Below are positions 45,721 through 54,920 of a DNA stretch of 64,000 nucleotides, one piece after another. Origin of the DNA: Caulobacter sp. GTDB taxonomy: Bacteria; Pseudomonadota; Alphaproteobacteria; Caulobacterales; Caulobacteraceae. The position numbers and the translations under genes are program-made. The notes under the pieces are model-generated. The model was not told the DNA's origin. It did not search any database and was given only the letters and a program-made list of their open reading frames with translations. The stretch lies in assembly GCA_021741355.1 (NCBI GenBank), contig JAIOXZ010000005.1, positions 1 to 64,000 on the forward strand, read 5' to 3'. The first letter of the stretch is position 1; every line of letters begins with the position of its first letter.

Positions 45721-47213
45721 CCGCTAGCCGGACCAGCGACCGACAGGTGCAGCCTCCCGCCCGCGATCCGGACGACGACACGCTACGGCTCGAATGTGGC
45801 GTCTTCGGCGTCTTTGACGTCAGCGATGCGGCCGCCGTGGTGGCCCTGGGCCTCCACGCCCTGCAGCATCGCGGTCAGGAAGCCTGCGGCATCGCCGCCT
45901 TCGACGGCCAGAGCTTCACCACCGAACGCCATCTCGGCCACGTCGGCGAGGCCTTCACCGGCGCCGACCTGGTCGACCGCCTGCCCGGGACCTACGCCAT
46001 CGGCCACACCCGCTACGCCACCGCCGGCGGCAGCGGCATCCGCAACGTACAGCCGATGTTCGCCGATCTCGAGGCCGGCGGCGTCGCCCTGGCCCACAAC
46101 GGCAACCTGACCAATTTCCTGACCCTGCGCGAGCAGCTGGTCTCCGACGGCGCCATCTTCCAGTCGACCTCGGACAGCGAGGTGATCCTCCACCTGATCG
46201 CCCGCTCGCGGAAGGCCCGCGTCGTTGACCGGTTCATCGACGCCATCAGCCAGATCGAGGGCGGCTACGCCCTGGTGGCCCTGACCAACAAGAAGCTGAT
46301 CGGCGTTCGCGATCCGCTCGGCATTCGCCCGCTGGTGCTCGGCGACCTGGACGGCAAGCCGATCCTGGCGTCAGAGACCTGCGCGCTGGACATGATCGGC
46401 GCCCGGTTCGTGCGCGACGTCGAGCACGGCGAGATGGTGGTCATTTCCGAAACCGGCGTGGAGAGCCTCAAGCCGTTCCAGACCGGCGAGGCCCGGCCCT
46501 GCGTGTTCGAGTACGTCTACTTCGCCCGCCCCGACAGCGTCGTGAACGGCCGCTCGGTCTATGACGTGCGCAAACGCATGGGCATGCGACTGGCGGAAGA
46601 GACGCCCTGCAGCGCCGATGTGGTCGTCCCCGTGCCCGACAGCGGCGTTCCCGCCGCGCTCGGCTACGCCAAGGCCAGCGGCATCCCCTACGAGCTGGGC
46701 ATCATCCGTAGCCACTTCATCGGCCGCACCTTCATCCAGCCGACCCAGGGCGTGCGCGAGCTCGGCGTGCGCATGAAGCACAGCCCCAACCGCGCGGTGC
46801 TCGAGGGCAAGCGCGTGGTGCTGATCGACGACTCGATCGTCCGCGGCACCACCAGCCGCAAGATCGTGCGCATGGTCCGCGAAGCCGGCGCGACCGAAGT
46901 CCACCTTCGCTCCGCCAGCCCGCCGATCATGTGGCCGGACTTCTACGGCATCGACATGCCTGACCGGGACAAGCTACTGGCCGCGCGCAAGTCTCTGGCC
47001 GAAATGACCGCCTTCCTCGAGGTCGACAGCCTGGGCTTCCTGTCGGTCGAGGGCCTCTACTGGGCGCTTGAGGCAGGGCCGCGCAATCCGGCCTGTCCGC
47101 AGTTCACAGACCACTATTTCACCGGCGACTACCCGACCCGCCTGCTGGATCGCGAGATCGCCGAGGGCGGCCACGATAGCGGCCGGCAGTTGTCCTTCCT
47201 GGTCAGCGCGTGA
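45717..47213 (+). CDS. purF: Amidophosphoribosyltransferase
   Basis: PurF performs the first step of purine synthesis, PRPP plus glutamine to phosphoribosylamine. The Ntn nucleophile Cys is in RLECGVFGVFDV near residue 26, after a propeptide that would be cleaved. RYATAGGSGIRNVQPM belongs to the glutaminase domain, and the PRPP loop is VVLIDDSIVRGTTSRKIV. It has 498 residues. It starts in an ATGA overlap with cvpA and ends in a GTGA overlap with the next gene. Confidence 0.97.
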   Translation: MTASRTSDRQVQPPARDPDDDTLRLECGVFGVFDVSDAAAVVALGLHALQHRGQEACGIAAFDGQSFTTERHLGHVGEAFTGADLVDRLPGTYAIGHTRYATAGGSGIRNVQPMFADLEAGGVALAHNGNLTNFLTLREQLVSDGAIFQSTSDSEVILHLIARSRKARVVDRFIDAISQIEGGYALVALTNKKLIGVRDPLGIRPLVLGDLDGKPILASETCALDMIGARFVRDVEHGEMVVISETGVESLKPFQTGEARPCVFEYVYFARPDSVVNGRSVYDVRKRMGMRLAEETPCSADVVVPVPDSGVPAALGYAKASGIPYELGIIRSHFIGRTFIQPTQGVRELGVRMKHSPNRAVLEGKRVVLIDDSIVRGTTSRKIVRMVREAGATEVHLRSASPPIMWPDFYGIDMPDRDKLLAARKSLAEMTAFLEVDSLGFLSVEGLYWALEAGPRNPACPQFTDHYFTGDYPTRLLDREIAEGGHDSGRQLSFLVSA

Positions 47214-48208
47214 GCCAGAAGGACTCGGGCTGGCTGAAGAGCCTCAAGCCCGACCCTTACATCATCGCCATCCTGCTGATGGTCGTGATCGCCAGTCTCC
47301 TGCCTGTGCATGGCCAGGGCGCCGTCTGGTTCGGCTGGCTGACCAAGGCGGCCATCGCGCTGCTGTTCTTCCTGCATGGTGCGCGTCTGCCGCGCGAGGC
47401 GGTGGTGGCCGGGCTGGTGCACTGGCGGCTGCACCTGACGGTGCTGGCCTCGACCTTCGTGCTGTTTCCGCTGCTGGGCCTGCTGTTCGTCCAGCTGCCC
47501 GAGAACCTCCTGCCGGCGCAGCTGGCGGCGGGCGTGCTGTACCTCTGCCTGCTGCCCTCCACCGTGCAGTCGTCGATCGCCTTCACCTCCCAGGCGCGCG
47601 GCAATGTCGCCGCCGCTGTCGTGGCGGCCTCGACCTCGAACCTGATCGGCGTGGTGCTGACGCCGGTGCTGGTCGGCGTCTTCCTCCACACCCAGACGGG
47701 CGGGCTGTCGCTGAAGGCCGTGCAGGACGTGGCGGTGCAGATCCTGCTGCCGTTCGCGCTGGGCCAGCTCGCCCGGCCGTTCGTCGGCGGCTGGGTGACC
47801 CGGCATGCGAAGCTGGTCAGTTACACCGACCGGGGCTCGATCCTGCTGGTGGTCTATGGCGCGTTCAGCGCGGCCGTGGTGGGTGGTCTCTGGAAGCAGG
47901 TAAGCGGGCTGGAGCTCGCCGTGCTGCTGGCGATCTGCGTGGTGCTGCTGGCGGTGGTCCTCGCGGCGACGCTGATGGCGGCCCGCGCCTGGAAATTCTC
48001 CACCGAGGACGAGATCGTCTCCGTCTTCTGCGGCTCCAAGAAGGGCCTGGCCACTGGCGTGCCGATGGCCAGCATCCTCTTCCCTGCCGCCAGCGTCGGC
48101 TTCATCGTCCTGCCGGTGATGCTGTTCCACCAGATCCAGCTGATGGCCTGTGCGGTGATCGCGCAAAGGTATGCGGCGAGGGTTCAAGAACCGACGACGA
48201 GCGGCTAG
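47210..48208 (+). CDS. Bile acid:sodium symporter-like membrane protein
   Basis: This 332-residue protein of the SBF-like/YfeH group has about nine or ten membrane segments. Recognisable features are LLFFLHGARLPREAVVAG, LLPSTVQSSIAFTSQARGNVA and FCGSKKGLATGVPMA. It starts at a GTG overlapping the purF stop. The transported solute is unknown. Confidence 0.88.
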   Translation: MSQKDSGWLKSLKPDPYIIAILLMVVIASLLPVHGQGAVWFGWLTKAAIALLFFLHGARLPREAVVAGLVHWRLHLTVLASTFVLFPLLGLLFVQLPENLLPAQLAAGVLYLCLLPSTVQSSIAFTSQARGNVAAAVVAASTSNLIGVVLTPVLVGVFLHTQTGGLSLKAVQDVAVQILLPFALGQLARPFVGGWVTRHAKLVSYTDRGSILLVVYGAFSAAVVGGLWKQVSGLELAVLLAICVVLLAVVLAATLMAARAWKFSTEDEIVSVFCGSKKGLATGVPMASILFPAASVGFIVLPVMLFHQIQLMACAVIAQRYAARVQEPTTSG

Positions 48209-48217
48209 AAGCCCCGC

Positions 48218-48958
48218 ATGGATTCCCTTCCCCTCAAGGACCGCGTCGCCCTGGTCACGGGCGCGACCCGCGGCATCGGCTTTCAGGCCGCGCTGGGCCT
48301 GGCCCGCGCCGGCGCCCACGTCATCGCGCTGGGCCGCACCCAGGGCGCGCTGGAAGCGCTCGACGACGCCATCTTCGCCGAGACCGGGCAACACGCGACG
48401 CTGGTGCCGATCGACCTGAAGGCCCCCGAGGGGCTCGACCCGCTGGGCGCGCATATCTTCGAGCGCTGTGGCCGGCTGGACGTTCTGGTCCATTCCGCAG
48501 CCGTGCTCGGCGGCATCACGCCGGCAGGCCATATCGACCTGAAGCGCTGGGACGAGGCCGTTGCGGTGAACCTGACCGCGAGCTGGCGGCTGATCCGGTC
48601 GTTCGAGCCACTGCTGAGGGCCTCTGACGCCGGCCGGGCGATCTTCCTGACCACCGGCCGCGTGCAGCGTCCCAAGGCCTTCTGGGGGGCCTACGCGGCC
48701 ACCAAGGCGGGGATGGAGGCGCTGGTGCGCTGCTGGGCCGACGAACTCGAGTCCACCTCCGTGCGCGCCGTGCTGCTCGACCCGAACTCTATGCGGACAA
48801 AGATGCGCGCCGAGGCCTACCCCGGCGAGGATCCCGCCACCGTCACCGACCCGGCCGAGATCGCGCCGCTGATCGTGCAACTGGCGCTGGCGGACCTCGG
48901 CCAGCCGACGTCGGCGGTGGTGTTCAGCGACTGGAAGGCGGCCGGCGGGCGCCTCTGA
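48218..48958 (+). CDS. SDR-family oxidoreductase (YciK-like)
   Basis: This 246-residue Rossmann-fold protein has the cofactor loop TGATRGIGFQAALGLARAG, NAG-equivalent HSAAVLGG, and the active-site YAATKAG. The catalytic Ser position appears to be Thr (IFLTTGRVQRP), a conservative but unusual change. The substrate is unknown. It lies nine bases after the symporter gene and ends the purF run. Confidence 0.87.
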   Translation: MDSLPLKDRVALVTGATRGIGFQAALGLARAGAHVIALGRTQGALEALDDAIFAETGQHATLVPIDLKAPEGLDPLGAHIFERCGRLDVLVHSAAVLGGITPAGHIDLKRWDEAVAVNLTASWRLIRSFEPLLRASDAGRAIFLTTGRVQRPKAFWGAYAATKAGMEALVRCWADELESTSVRAVLLDPNSMRTKMRAEAYPGEDPATVTDPAEIAPLIVQLALADLGQPTSAVVFSDWKAAGGRL

Positions 48959-48959
48959 T

Positions 48960-49093
48960 CCTTCTCCCGGAGGGAGAAGGTGGCCTGCGGAGCAGGTCGG
49001 ATGAGGGTTTACGGCGCAGGGCGGCTCACACCGTAACCCCTCACCCTCCCAGCGCTTCGCGCCGGGCCCCTCCCTCTCCCGTTGGGAGAGGGC
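48960..49093. repeat. Dispersed CTTCTCCC/GGGAGAAG repeat (family D)
   Basis: CCTTCTCCC-GGA-GGGAGAAGG (48960-48980) and CCCTCTCCC-GTT-GGGAGAGGG in the last 25 bases are two short palindromes bracketing a GC-rich centre with its own inverted segment (CCCAGCGCTTCGCGCCGGG). It fills the gap between the convergent SDR and der genes. Such repeats are frequent in high-GC alphaproteobacteria and may act as bidirectional transcript ends. Confidence 0.7.
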
Positions 49094-49096
49094 TTC

Positions 49097-50758
49097 CTAC
49101 TTCTTCCCGGTCCGGGTCGTCGGCCTCGGCGGACGGCCCTTGACCGAGCCGCCGCCGCGCAGCTTCTGGATGCCCGGGCGAGAGCCCTTGGCGCCCTTGA
49201 CCTTGGTGAACTTGAGGGCCACTGCGGCGCGCGCCTTGGCGGCCTTGACCCCGGTCAGCTTGACGGCGGTTTTCTTCACCGGCTTGGGCTTTTCGATGCC
49301 CGCCTCGGCGTTGGCGATCTCCTCGGCGCGGGCGGCCTTGGCCTCGGCGGCGAGCGCCATGGCCTTTTCCTTCTTGATCAGCCCGCCCGACTGGTAGGAC
49401 GGCGCCCCGCCCTTGGCCTCGCCCTCGGCATAGGGGTTCTTGTTGCTCTTCAGCGTCAGCCGGATCGGCACGCCGGGCAGGTCGAAGCTCTCGCGCATCG
49501 AGTTCACGAGATAGCGGCGGTACTGCTCGGGCATCTGCTCGGCGCGGCTGGAGAACAGCACGAACGTCGGCGGACGGGCCTTGGTCTGGGCCATGTATTT
49601 CGGCTTGATCCGCTTGCCGCCGACGGCGGGAGGCGGGTGTCGCTGGATCGCCATGGCCAGCCAGTCGTTGAGGTCGCGGGTCTTCACCTTGGTCGACCAG
49701 TTCTCATAGACCTTGGCCAGGGCCGGCATCAGCCGCTCGACGCCGCGGCCGGTCTCGGCCGACAGCGCCACGACGGGCGTGCCGCGCACCTGCGGCAACA
49801 TGCGCTCGGCGTGTTCCTGGAAAGCCTTCAGGCGCGCCTGCGGGTCCTCGACCAGGTCCCACTTGGCCAGCACGAAGACCAGGGCCCGCCCTTCCCGCTC
49901 GACCAGGTCGGCGATCTGCAGGTCCTGGATCTCGAAGGGGTGGGTGGCGTCCATGACCAGCAGCACGACCTCGGCGAAGGTGATCGCGCGGATCGAGTCC
50001 GAGGTGGAGAGCTTTTCCAGCTTCTCCTGCACCTTGGCCTTGCGGCGCAGGCCGGCGGTGTCGACCAGCCGGATCTTGCGGTCATTCCATTCCCACTCGA
50101 CGGAGATGGCGTCGCGGGTGATGCCGGCCTCGGGGCCGGTCAGCATGCGGTCCTCGCCGATGAGACGGTTGACCAGGGTCGACTTGCCGGCGTTGGGGCG
50201 GCCGACGATGGCGATCAGGATCGGCTTGTCGGCCGCATCCTCATCCTCTTCCTGAAAGCCGATCTCGGCGTCATAGCCGGCCAGCAGGGCGTAGAGGTCG
50301 GCCATGCCCTCCCCGTGCTCGCCGGAGATGGCCAGCGGCTCGCCGAAACCCAGCGACCAGGCCTCGGCGATGCCGGTGTCGCCGGCGCGGCCCTCGGCCT
50401 TGTTGGCGGCCAGGATCACCGGCCGCTGATAGCGGCGCAGGATGCCGGCGAAGATTTCGTCCCCCGGCGTGATGCCCTCGCGGGCGTCGACCAGGAACAG
50501 GACCACGTCGGCTTCCTGGATCGCCAGCTCGGTCTGGGCGCGCATCCGCGCCTCCAGGCTGTCGTCGTCGACATCCTCGAAGCCGGCGGTGTCGATCAGG
50601 ATCAGGTCCAGGTCGCCCAGGCTGCCGCTGGCGAAGCGGCGGTCGCGCGTGACGCCGGGACGGTCATCGACGATGGCGAGCTTCTTGCCCGCCAGCCGGT
50701 TGAACAGCGTGGACTTGCCGACGTTCGGTCTGCCGACGATGGCGAGTTTGAGAGGCAT
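49097..50758 (-). CDS. der: Ribosome-assembly GTPase Der with long basic tail
   Basis: Der (EngA) has tandem GTPase domains and a KH-like domain and acts in 50S assembly. First-domain motifs are [19 protein letters not shown] and NKAEG; second-domain motifs are [22 protein letters not shown] and AKWDLVED. At 553 residues it exceeds the usual 440-490 because of a C-terminal tail of about 90 residues rich in Lys/Ala/Arg/Gly ([20 protein letters not shown]). The tail is likely to contact rRNA; that is inference. Confidence 0.96.
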   Translation of the reverse strand: MPLKLAIVGRPNVGKSTLFNRLAGKKLAIVDDRPGVTRDRRFASGSLGDLDLILIDTAGFEDVDDDSLEARMRAQTELAIQEADVVLFLVDAREGITPGDEIFAGILRRYQRPVILAANKAEGRAGDTGIAEAWSLGFGEPLAISGEHGEGMADLYALLAGYDAEIGFQEEDEDAADKPILIAIVGRPNAGKSTLVNRLIGEDRMLTGPEAGITRDAISVEWEWNDRKIRLVDTAGLRRKAKVQEKLEKLSTSDSIRAITFAEVVLLVMDATHPFEIQDLQIADLVEREGRALVFVLAKWDLVEDPQARLKAFQEHAERMLPQVRGTPVVALSAETGRGVERLMPALAKVYENWSTKVKTRDLNDWLAMAIQRHPPPAVGGKRIKPKYMAQTKARPPTFVLFSSRAEQMPEQYRRYLVNSMRESFDLPGVPIRLTLKSNKNPYAEGEAKGGAPSYQSGGLIKKEKAMALAAEAKAARAEEIANAEAGIEKPKPVKKTAVKLTGVKAAKARAAVALKFTKVKGAKGSRPGIQKLRGGGSVKGRPPRPTTRTGKK

Positions 50759-50778
50759 GCGGACTTCTGAACGACATC

Positions 50779-50805
50779 GACCGCGCTCCGGGACGGAGCG
50801 CGGTC
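50779..50805. other. Perfect 11-bp stem hairpin before der
   Basis: GACCGCGCTCC (50779-50789) and GGAGCGCGGTC (50795-50805) form a perfect stem with a 5-base loop, ending 21 bases before the der ATG on the minus strand. It could mask or stabilise the der leader. No T-run follows on either strand. Confidence 0.5.
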
Positions 50806-50828
50806 AGAGGATAGCAGACCTGACGCTG

Positions 50829-50858
50829 AAAAGGGGCGCGGCCTGCGGGGCCGCGCCC
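50829..50858 (-). terminator. Intrinsic terminator after bamB
   Basis: GGGCGCGGCC (50834-50843) and GGCCGCGCCC (50849-50858) form a 10-bp stem with a 5-base loop. On the minus-strand transcript the stem is followed by CTTTT. It lies 14 bases after the bamB stop and would separate bamB from der. Confidence 0.65.
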
Positions 50859-50871
50859 ATAACACGAATTG

Positions 50872-52242
50872 CTAGCGGATCGCCACCAGATCACCGTCGT
50901 CGGTGATCAGATAGATCATGCCGTTGACCGCCACCGGCGAGGTCAGCAGCGAGGATCCGATCTTCAGCGTCTTGAGCACTTCACCCGTCTTGGGGTTCAG
51001 GGCGATGGCGCGACCGTCGCTGGACAGGACGACCAGGCGATCCGAGGCGAGGACCGGACCGGTGAACAGCGCGCGGTCCTTGCTCTTCTTCAGACCGGCG
51101 TTGAGGTCCTTGATCCAGTAGACCTGACCGCTTTCGCGGGAGGCGCAGATCACTTCACCGGCCTGGGAGATGACATAGACCACGTCGCCGGCGGGCCAGG
51201 GCGTGCCGATCGAGGCGACGGGCAGAGACCAGCGCGCCTGACCGGTGCGCAGGTCCGTGGCGGCGAAGATGCCGCCGTGGCTGGCGGCGTAGACGTCGCC
51301 CTGGTGGATCACCGGCCGGCCGGCCACGTCGCGGATTTCGGACAGGGCCGTGGTGCGGCTGGCCTTGGACAGGGTGTTGTTCCACAGGTCGTTGCCGTTG
51401 GCGGTGCGCAGGGCCACCACTTCGCCGGACGCGAAGGCGGCGACCACGGTGTCTCCCGACAGAGCGGGGCTGGGCGAGGCCAGGATGCGCGCCGGCTCAA
51501 CCAGCGCCTGGAAGGTCCAGCCGGGCGCGCCCGTTTCGGTGTCGAACGTCAGAAGTTCGTTGTCGGTGCTGACCACGAACATGCGGCCGTGGCTGACCAC
51601 AGGGGCGCCATGGATCGGCGCGTCGGTCATCCGCTTCCAGCCCGGCTCGCCGGTGGCGGCGTCGACCTGGGCGACCATGCGGAAGCCCGACGAGACGTAG
51701 AGCTTGCCATCGGCGAAGGCGATGCCGCCACCGAAGCCGTCCTTGTCACGCTTGACGCGCGGACGAACCGACTTCTTCCAGATAATCGCGCCCGTCTGGG
51801 CGTCGATCGCGGCCAGATCGGTCTCGGCGTCCATCACATAGACCCGGCCGCCGGCGATGATCGGCGGCGTGGTGATGTGGAACGAACGGGCCGAACCTTT
51901 GCCGAAGCCGCGACGCCAGGCGATCTCGAAGGCCGGGGCGGCCTCGATGTTCTCGACGTTCTGCTCGCCCAGACCACCCGGTTGCGGCCACTCGGCCTGC
52001 GGCAGCGCGGGGGGCAGGAAGAAGTCGGCGCCCTTGAGCGCTTCGGCGGCCTCGACGCGCTGATCGAAGGCGATGATCGAAATGCGCCGACCGTCGCCGG
52101 CCACTTCCTGGGGTTTGTCCTTCTTGCCGAAGGACGGAACCAGCTTGCCGGCCGCATCGCCGACAGCGCTTACGGTGGAGCAGCCGCCAAGCGCCATGGC
52201 GCCGGCGACAAGAACGGCGACGCCGACGTTACGCGAGATCAT
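50872..52242 (-). CDS. bamB: PQQ-binding-like beta-propeller lipoprotein, BamB-like
   Basis: BamB is a lipoprotein of the outer-membrane beta-barrel assembly machine. The 456 residues begin with a lipoprotein signal ending MALGGCS and continue with repeated beta-propeller blades such as AIDAQTGAIIWKKSV, QVDAATGEPGWKRM and ALNPKTGEVLKTLKI. It overlaps the upstream TPR gene by ATGA. The TPR-bamB-der order matches yfgM-bamB-der of other proteobacteria. Confidence 0.93.
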   Translation of the reverse strand: MISRNVGVAVLVAGAMALGGCSTVSAVGDAAGKLVPSFGKKDKPQEVAGDGRRISIIAFDQRVEAAEALKGADFFLPPALPQAEWPQPGGLGEQNVENIEAAPAFEIAWRRGFGKGSARSFHITTPPIIAGGRVYVMDAETDLAAIDAQTGAIIWKKSVRPRVKRDKDGFGGGIAFADGKLYVSSGFRMVAQVDAATGEPGWKRMTDAPIHGAPVVSHGRMFVVSTDNELLTFDTETGAPGWTFQALVEPARILASPSPALSGDTVVAAFASGEVVALRTANGNDLWNNTLSKASRTTALSEIRDVAGRPVIHQGDVYAASHGGIFAATDLRTGQARWSLPVASIGTPWPAGDVVYVISQAGEVICASRESGQVYWIKDLNAGLKKSKDRALFTGPVLASDRLVVLSSDGRAIALNPKTGEVLKTLKIGSSLLTSPVAVNGMIYLITDDGDLVAIR

Positions 52243-53000
52243 TGCGGAATTCCCTGGGCTTGCGGGCCGCCGGGACCCATCAGGCCCCCCGGCATCTGCG
52301 GCGGAGGCGGCGGCAGCAAGGCGGCGGCCTTGGCGGCGACCGGAATGGCTCCGGCCGAACCGGATTCGATCAGGGCGAGCGCGGCCTGGGCGCGCTGGCG
52401 CATCCCGTCGCTGGCGCCGAGAACCTGGGACAGGTAGGTGAAGTCGGCCTTCGCCTCGGCGGTCTTGCCCGCCATCACCTTGGCGAACGCGAGGGCCTCG
52501 CGCGCCGGAAGGCGGTAGGGTCGCTTCTCTTCCATCAACGGTGTCAGCCTCCCCTCAAGGTCCTTGTAGGGAGCGGTATCCAGAAGCGCCAAGGCGGATT
52601 TGAGGCGAGCCAGATCGCCGAGCACGGGATCGGTCGAGGCCTTCGCAGCCTCGTCCCAGAGCTTCACCGCTTCGTCGGTCTTGCCCGCTTCCATGCGCAT
52701 GCCGCCCTGGGCCATCAGGGCCAGGCCCTTGTAGCCACGGGCGCCGGAGTTGACGACCTCGCTGAGCTTGGCGTAGCCGCCGGCCTGGTCGCCTGCGGCG
52801 GTCGCCTCAAGGGCGGCCATGTAGGTCTCGGACGCCTTGTCGGCCCGGGAGCGGTTGTAGGAGTCCCAGCCCCAGAACGCGAGGGCGGCGATCAGCGCCG
52901 CCGCGGCCACGCCCAACGCCCAGGGCAGGGCCTTTATCGCAAGGGCCTTGTACCGCTCGGTGCGGATCTCGCCCTCGACCTCTTCAAAAACATCGACCAC
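52239..53000 (-). CDS. TPR_21-type membrane-anchored protein (YfgM-like)
   Basis: This protein of 253 residues has a short cytoplasmic N-terminus, one membrane segment (WALGVAAAALIAALAFWGW), and a periplasmic helical TPR-like region (AALEATAAGDQAGGYAKLSE; AGKTDEAVKLWDEAAK). The C-terminal tail is proline/glycine-rich and low-complexity. YfgM-type proteins work with periplasmic chaperones near the Sec translocon. It is coupled to bamB by an ATGA overlap. Confidence 0.88.
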   Translation of the reverse strand: MVDVFEEVEGEIRTERYKALAIKALPWALGVAAAALIAALAFWGWDSYNRSRADKASETYMAALEATAAGDQAGGYAKLSEVVNSGARGYKGLALMAQGGMRMEAGKTDEAVKLWDEAAKASTDPVLGDLARLKSALALLDTAPYKDLEGRLTPLMEEKRPYRLPAREALAFAKVMAGKTAEAKADFTYLSQVLGASDGMRQRAQAALALIESGSAGAIPVAAKAAALLPPPPPQMPGGLMGPGGPQAQGIPQ

Positions 53001-53041
53001 GAACGGGCGCTCCGGGAAATCCGCTGATTGAGGCTGCGGAA

Positions 53042-53068
53042 CCTATAGGGTGAGCCGCGCCGCTGCAA
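53042..53068 (-). promoter_or_regulatory. Possible promoter for the TPR-bamB unit
   Basis: On the minus strand TTGCAG (53063-53068) and TATAGG (53042-53047) are 15 bases apart in the gap between panB and the TPR gene. The spacing is short, so support is modest. Confidence 0.3.
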
Positions 53069-53089
53069 CGCGGCGTGACGCCAAGGTCC

Positions 53090-53917
53090 TCAGGACTTCT
53101 TCGAGAAGTAGGTCTCCGCCTCGCCGGGGAAGCGGCGGGCCCGCACATCGGCGGCGTAGGCCGAGGCCGCGCGGCCGATTTCACCGCGAAGATCGGCGTA
53201 GCGCCGGACGAACTTCGGCGTCCAGTCGAACAGGCCCAGCATGTCGTCGCTGACCAGAATCTGGCCGTCGCAGCCTGCGCTGGCGCCGATGCCGATGGTC
53301 GGCTGGGCGATGGCGGCGGTGATGTCGCGGGCCAGCGGCTCGGCCACCCCCTCGACGACGACCGCGAAGGCGCCGGCGTCGGCCGTGGCGTGCGCCTCGG
53401 CGAGGATGCGGGTGCGCTCGTCCTCGGTGCGGCCCTTGGCCTTGAAGCCGCCGTCGACCAGCACTGCCTGCGGCCGCAGGCCGACATGGCCCATCACCGG
53501 GATGCCGCGCTGGACCAGATAGTGGATCGTGTCGGGCACGGTGGGACCGCTCTCGACCTTCACGGCCTGACAGCCGGTCTCCTTCATGATCCGGGCGGCG
53601 TTGTCATAGGCCACACGAGGATCGCCCTCGTAGGAGCCAAAGGGCATGTCGACCACCACCATGGCCCGGCGCGAGGTGCGCATCACCGCCTGGCCGTGCA
53701 GGATCATCATCTCCAGCGTGACGCCGACGGTGTTGGGCAGGCCGTGGACGACCATCCCGACCGAGTCGCCGACCAGCAGCAGGTCGCAGACATCATCGAA
53801 GATGGCCGCGACCGGAGCCGTGTAGGCGGTCAGGCAGACGATCGGTTCGCCGCCCTTGCGGGCGGCGATGTCCGGCGCGGCGATGCGGCGGACGGACTCT
53901 TCACGTTGGGCGGACAG
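53090..53917 (-). CDS. panB: 3-methyl-2-oxobutanoate hydroxymethyltransferase, CTG start
   Basis: PanB makes ketopantoate in pantothenate synthesis. Family segments are [47 protein letters not shown] and [18 protein letters not shown]. No ATG, GTG or TTG occurs near the expected N-terminus. CTG at 53917 ([11 protein letters not shown]) follows a strong AGGAGG five bases away and gives 275 residues, so I choose it. The preceding membrane protein gene ends 16 bases upstream, overlapping the Shine-Dalgarno region. Confidence 0.9.
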   Translation of the reverse strand: MSAQREESVRRIAAPDIAARKGGEPIVCLTAYTAPVAAIFDDVCDLLLVGDSVGMVVHGLPNTVGVTLEMMILHGQAVMRTSRRAMVVVDMPFGSYEGDPRVAYDNAARIMKETGCQAVKVESGPTVPDTIHYLVQRGIPVMGHVGLRPQAVLVDGGFKAKGRTEDERTRILAEAHATADAGAFAVVVEGVAEPLARDITAAIAQPTIGIGASAGCDGQILVSDDMLGLFDWTPKFVRRYADLRGEIGRAASAYAADVRARRFPGEAETYFSKKS

Positions 53918-53933
53918 GAAGGCCTCCTGCGGA

Positions 53934-54317
53934 TTACTGGAACTCTTCCACCGCCCGGGTGACGGCGAACGCCAGCGCCATAACACCCAGCGCCGCCGCC
54001 AGCCACAAAACCTCGCCGCCGAACGGCAGCGCCGAAATGTTTTCGCTCGTCTGCACCAGGCCGTTGACGCTGCTGGTGAAGGCGACGGCGTTGCGCTGGG
54101 TCGCCTCGCCGGCGTCGAACAGCAGGCGTGAGCCGAGCAACTGGCTGACTCCCACCAGGCCCGCGACGAGGCCGGCGGCCCCGATCCCGACCTGGCGCAG
54201 GTTCCAGCCCCGGTCGAGACGCATCTCGACCAGACGGGCGAAGGCTTCCGCATCCATCATGACCGGGGGTTCATTGAACATCCGGTCCAGCTTCATCTCG
54301 AAATCGAGCTCAGCCAT
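53934..54317 (-). CDS. Small membrane protein coupled to sigma factor 1, candidate anti-sigma
   Basis: This 127-residue protein starts at ATG 54317, eight bases inside the sigma gene upstream. The N-terminal cytoplasmic part (about 1-48) includes LDRMFNEPP and [14 protein letters not shown]; two membrane segments follow ([19 protein letters not shown] and [17 protein letters not shown]). The F-x-E-x-P, F-x3-V-x2-R-x2-R pattern also appears in the partner of the second sigma gene at 55428. Position and layout suggest an anti-sigma factor; no ZAS motif is present. Confidence 0.7.
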   Translation of the reverse strand: MAELDFEMKLDRMFNEPPVMMDAEAFARLVEMRLDRGWNLRQVGIGAAGLVAGLVGVSQLLGSRLLFDAGEATQRNAVAFTSSVNGLVQTSENISALPFGGEVLWLAAALGVMALAFAVTRAVEEFQ

Positions 54318-54888
54318 GACCCTTACTCCCCGCCGGCTCGCCCGTTGCGCCTTCAGGCGGCGCAAGTCGGAGTCGGAGCTTATCCAGACCACGTTTGACA
54401 TGGGATTTGACCGTTCCCAGAGGCGCATTCAAGGCCTCGGCTGCTTCGGCGTGTGAAACCCCCGCTCCGTAACAGAGCGAGACGCACATCCGTTCCGCGG
54501 GCGAGAGCGACTTCATCGCCTCGTCCAGATCGATGCGGGCGGCTGCGGAGATCTCCCCGCCGTGACTGTCCTCAAGTTCCTCGGCCTCCACATCGAAGCG
54601 GGACTCCTTGCGCCATCGGCGCACATAGAGCCTTGCCGCGATCTTGCGGACCCAGGCCGAGAAGGTGCCCTCGCCCCGAAACTCCGAGACACGCTCGAAG
54701 GCGGCGAGGAAGGCGTCCTGCGCGATATCGTCGGCCAGCGACGGCTCGGCGCCCATGCGCCGCAGCAGCCCCCGAACCGCCGACCCGTGTCGGCGAACCA
54801 GTTCGCCAAAGGCCGGCCGGTCGCCCGCCGCCGCAAGGGCGGCGAGCTCGACATCGTGCAGACTGGCGGGTGTTCTGACCCCGGCCAT
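54310..54888 (-). CDS. ECF-type RNA polymerase sigma factor (module 1)
   Basis: This sigma factor of 192 residues has region 2 (FGELVRRHGSAVRGLLRR, DIAQDAFLAAFERV, FSAWVRKIAARLYVRRWR) and region 4 (LSPAERMCVSLCYGAGVSHA, LNAPLGTVKSHVKRGLDKLR). It lacks region 3, as ECF sigmas do. A DUF6249 gene precedes it by 32 bases and a membrane protein overlaps its end. An ECF-type promoter motif shared with module 2 lies before the DUF6249 gene, suggesting autoregulation. Confidence 0.92.
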   Translation of the reverse strand: MAGVRTPASLHDVELAALAAAGDRPAFGELVRRHGSAVRGLLRRMGAEPSLADDIAQDAFLAAFERVSEFRGEGTFSAWVRKIAARLYVRRWRKESRFDVEAEELEDSHGGEISAAARIDLDEAMKSLSPAERMCVSLCYGAGVSHAEAAEALNAPLGTVKSHVKRGLDKLRLRLAPPEGATGEPAGSKGHG

Positions 54889-54920
54889 GTGCTTGCGCTC
54901 CCCTTCCAGTCCCGATCAGA

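Noticed and set aside
54310..54428. Extended start for the 127-residue membrane protein (frame open to 54428)
   Set aside because: The added part is an out-of-frame reading of the sigma gene; ATG 54317 gives a clean protein and short overlap.
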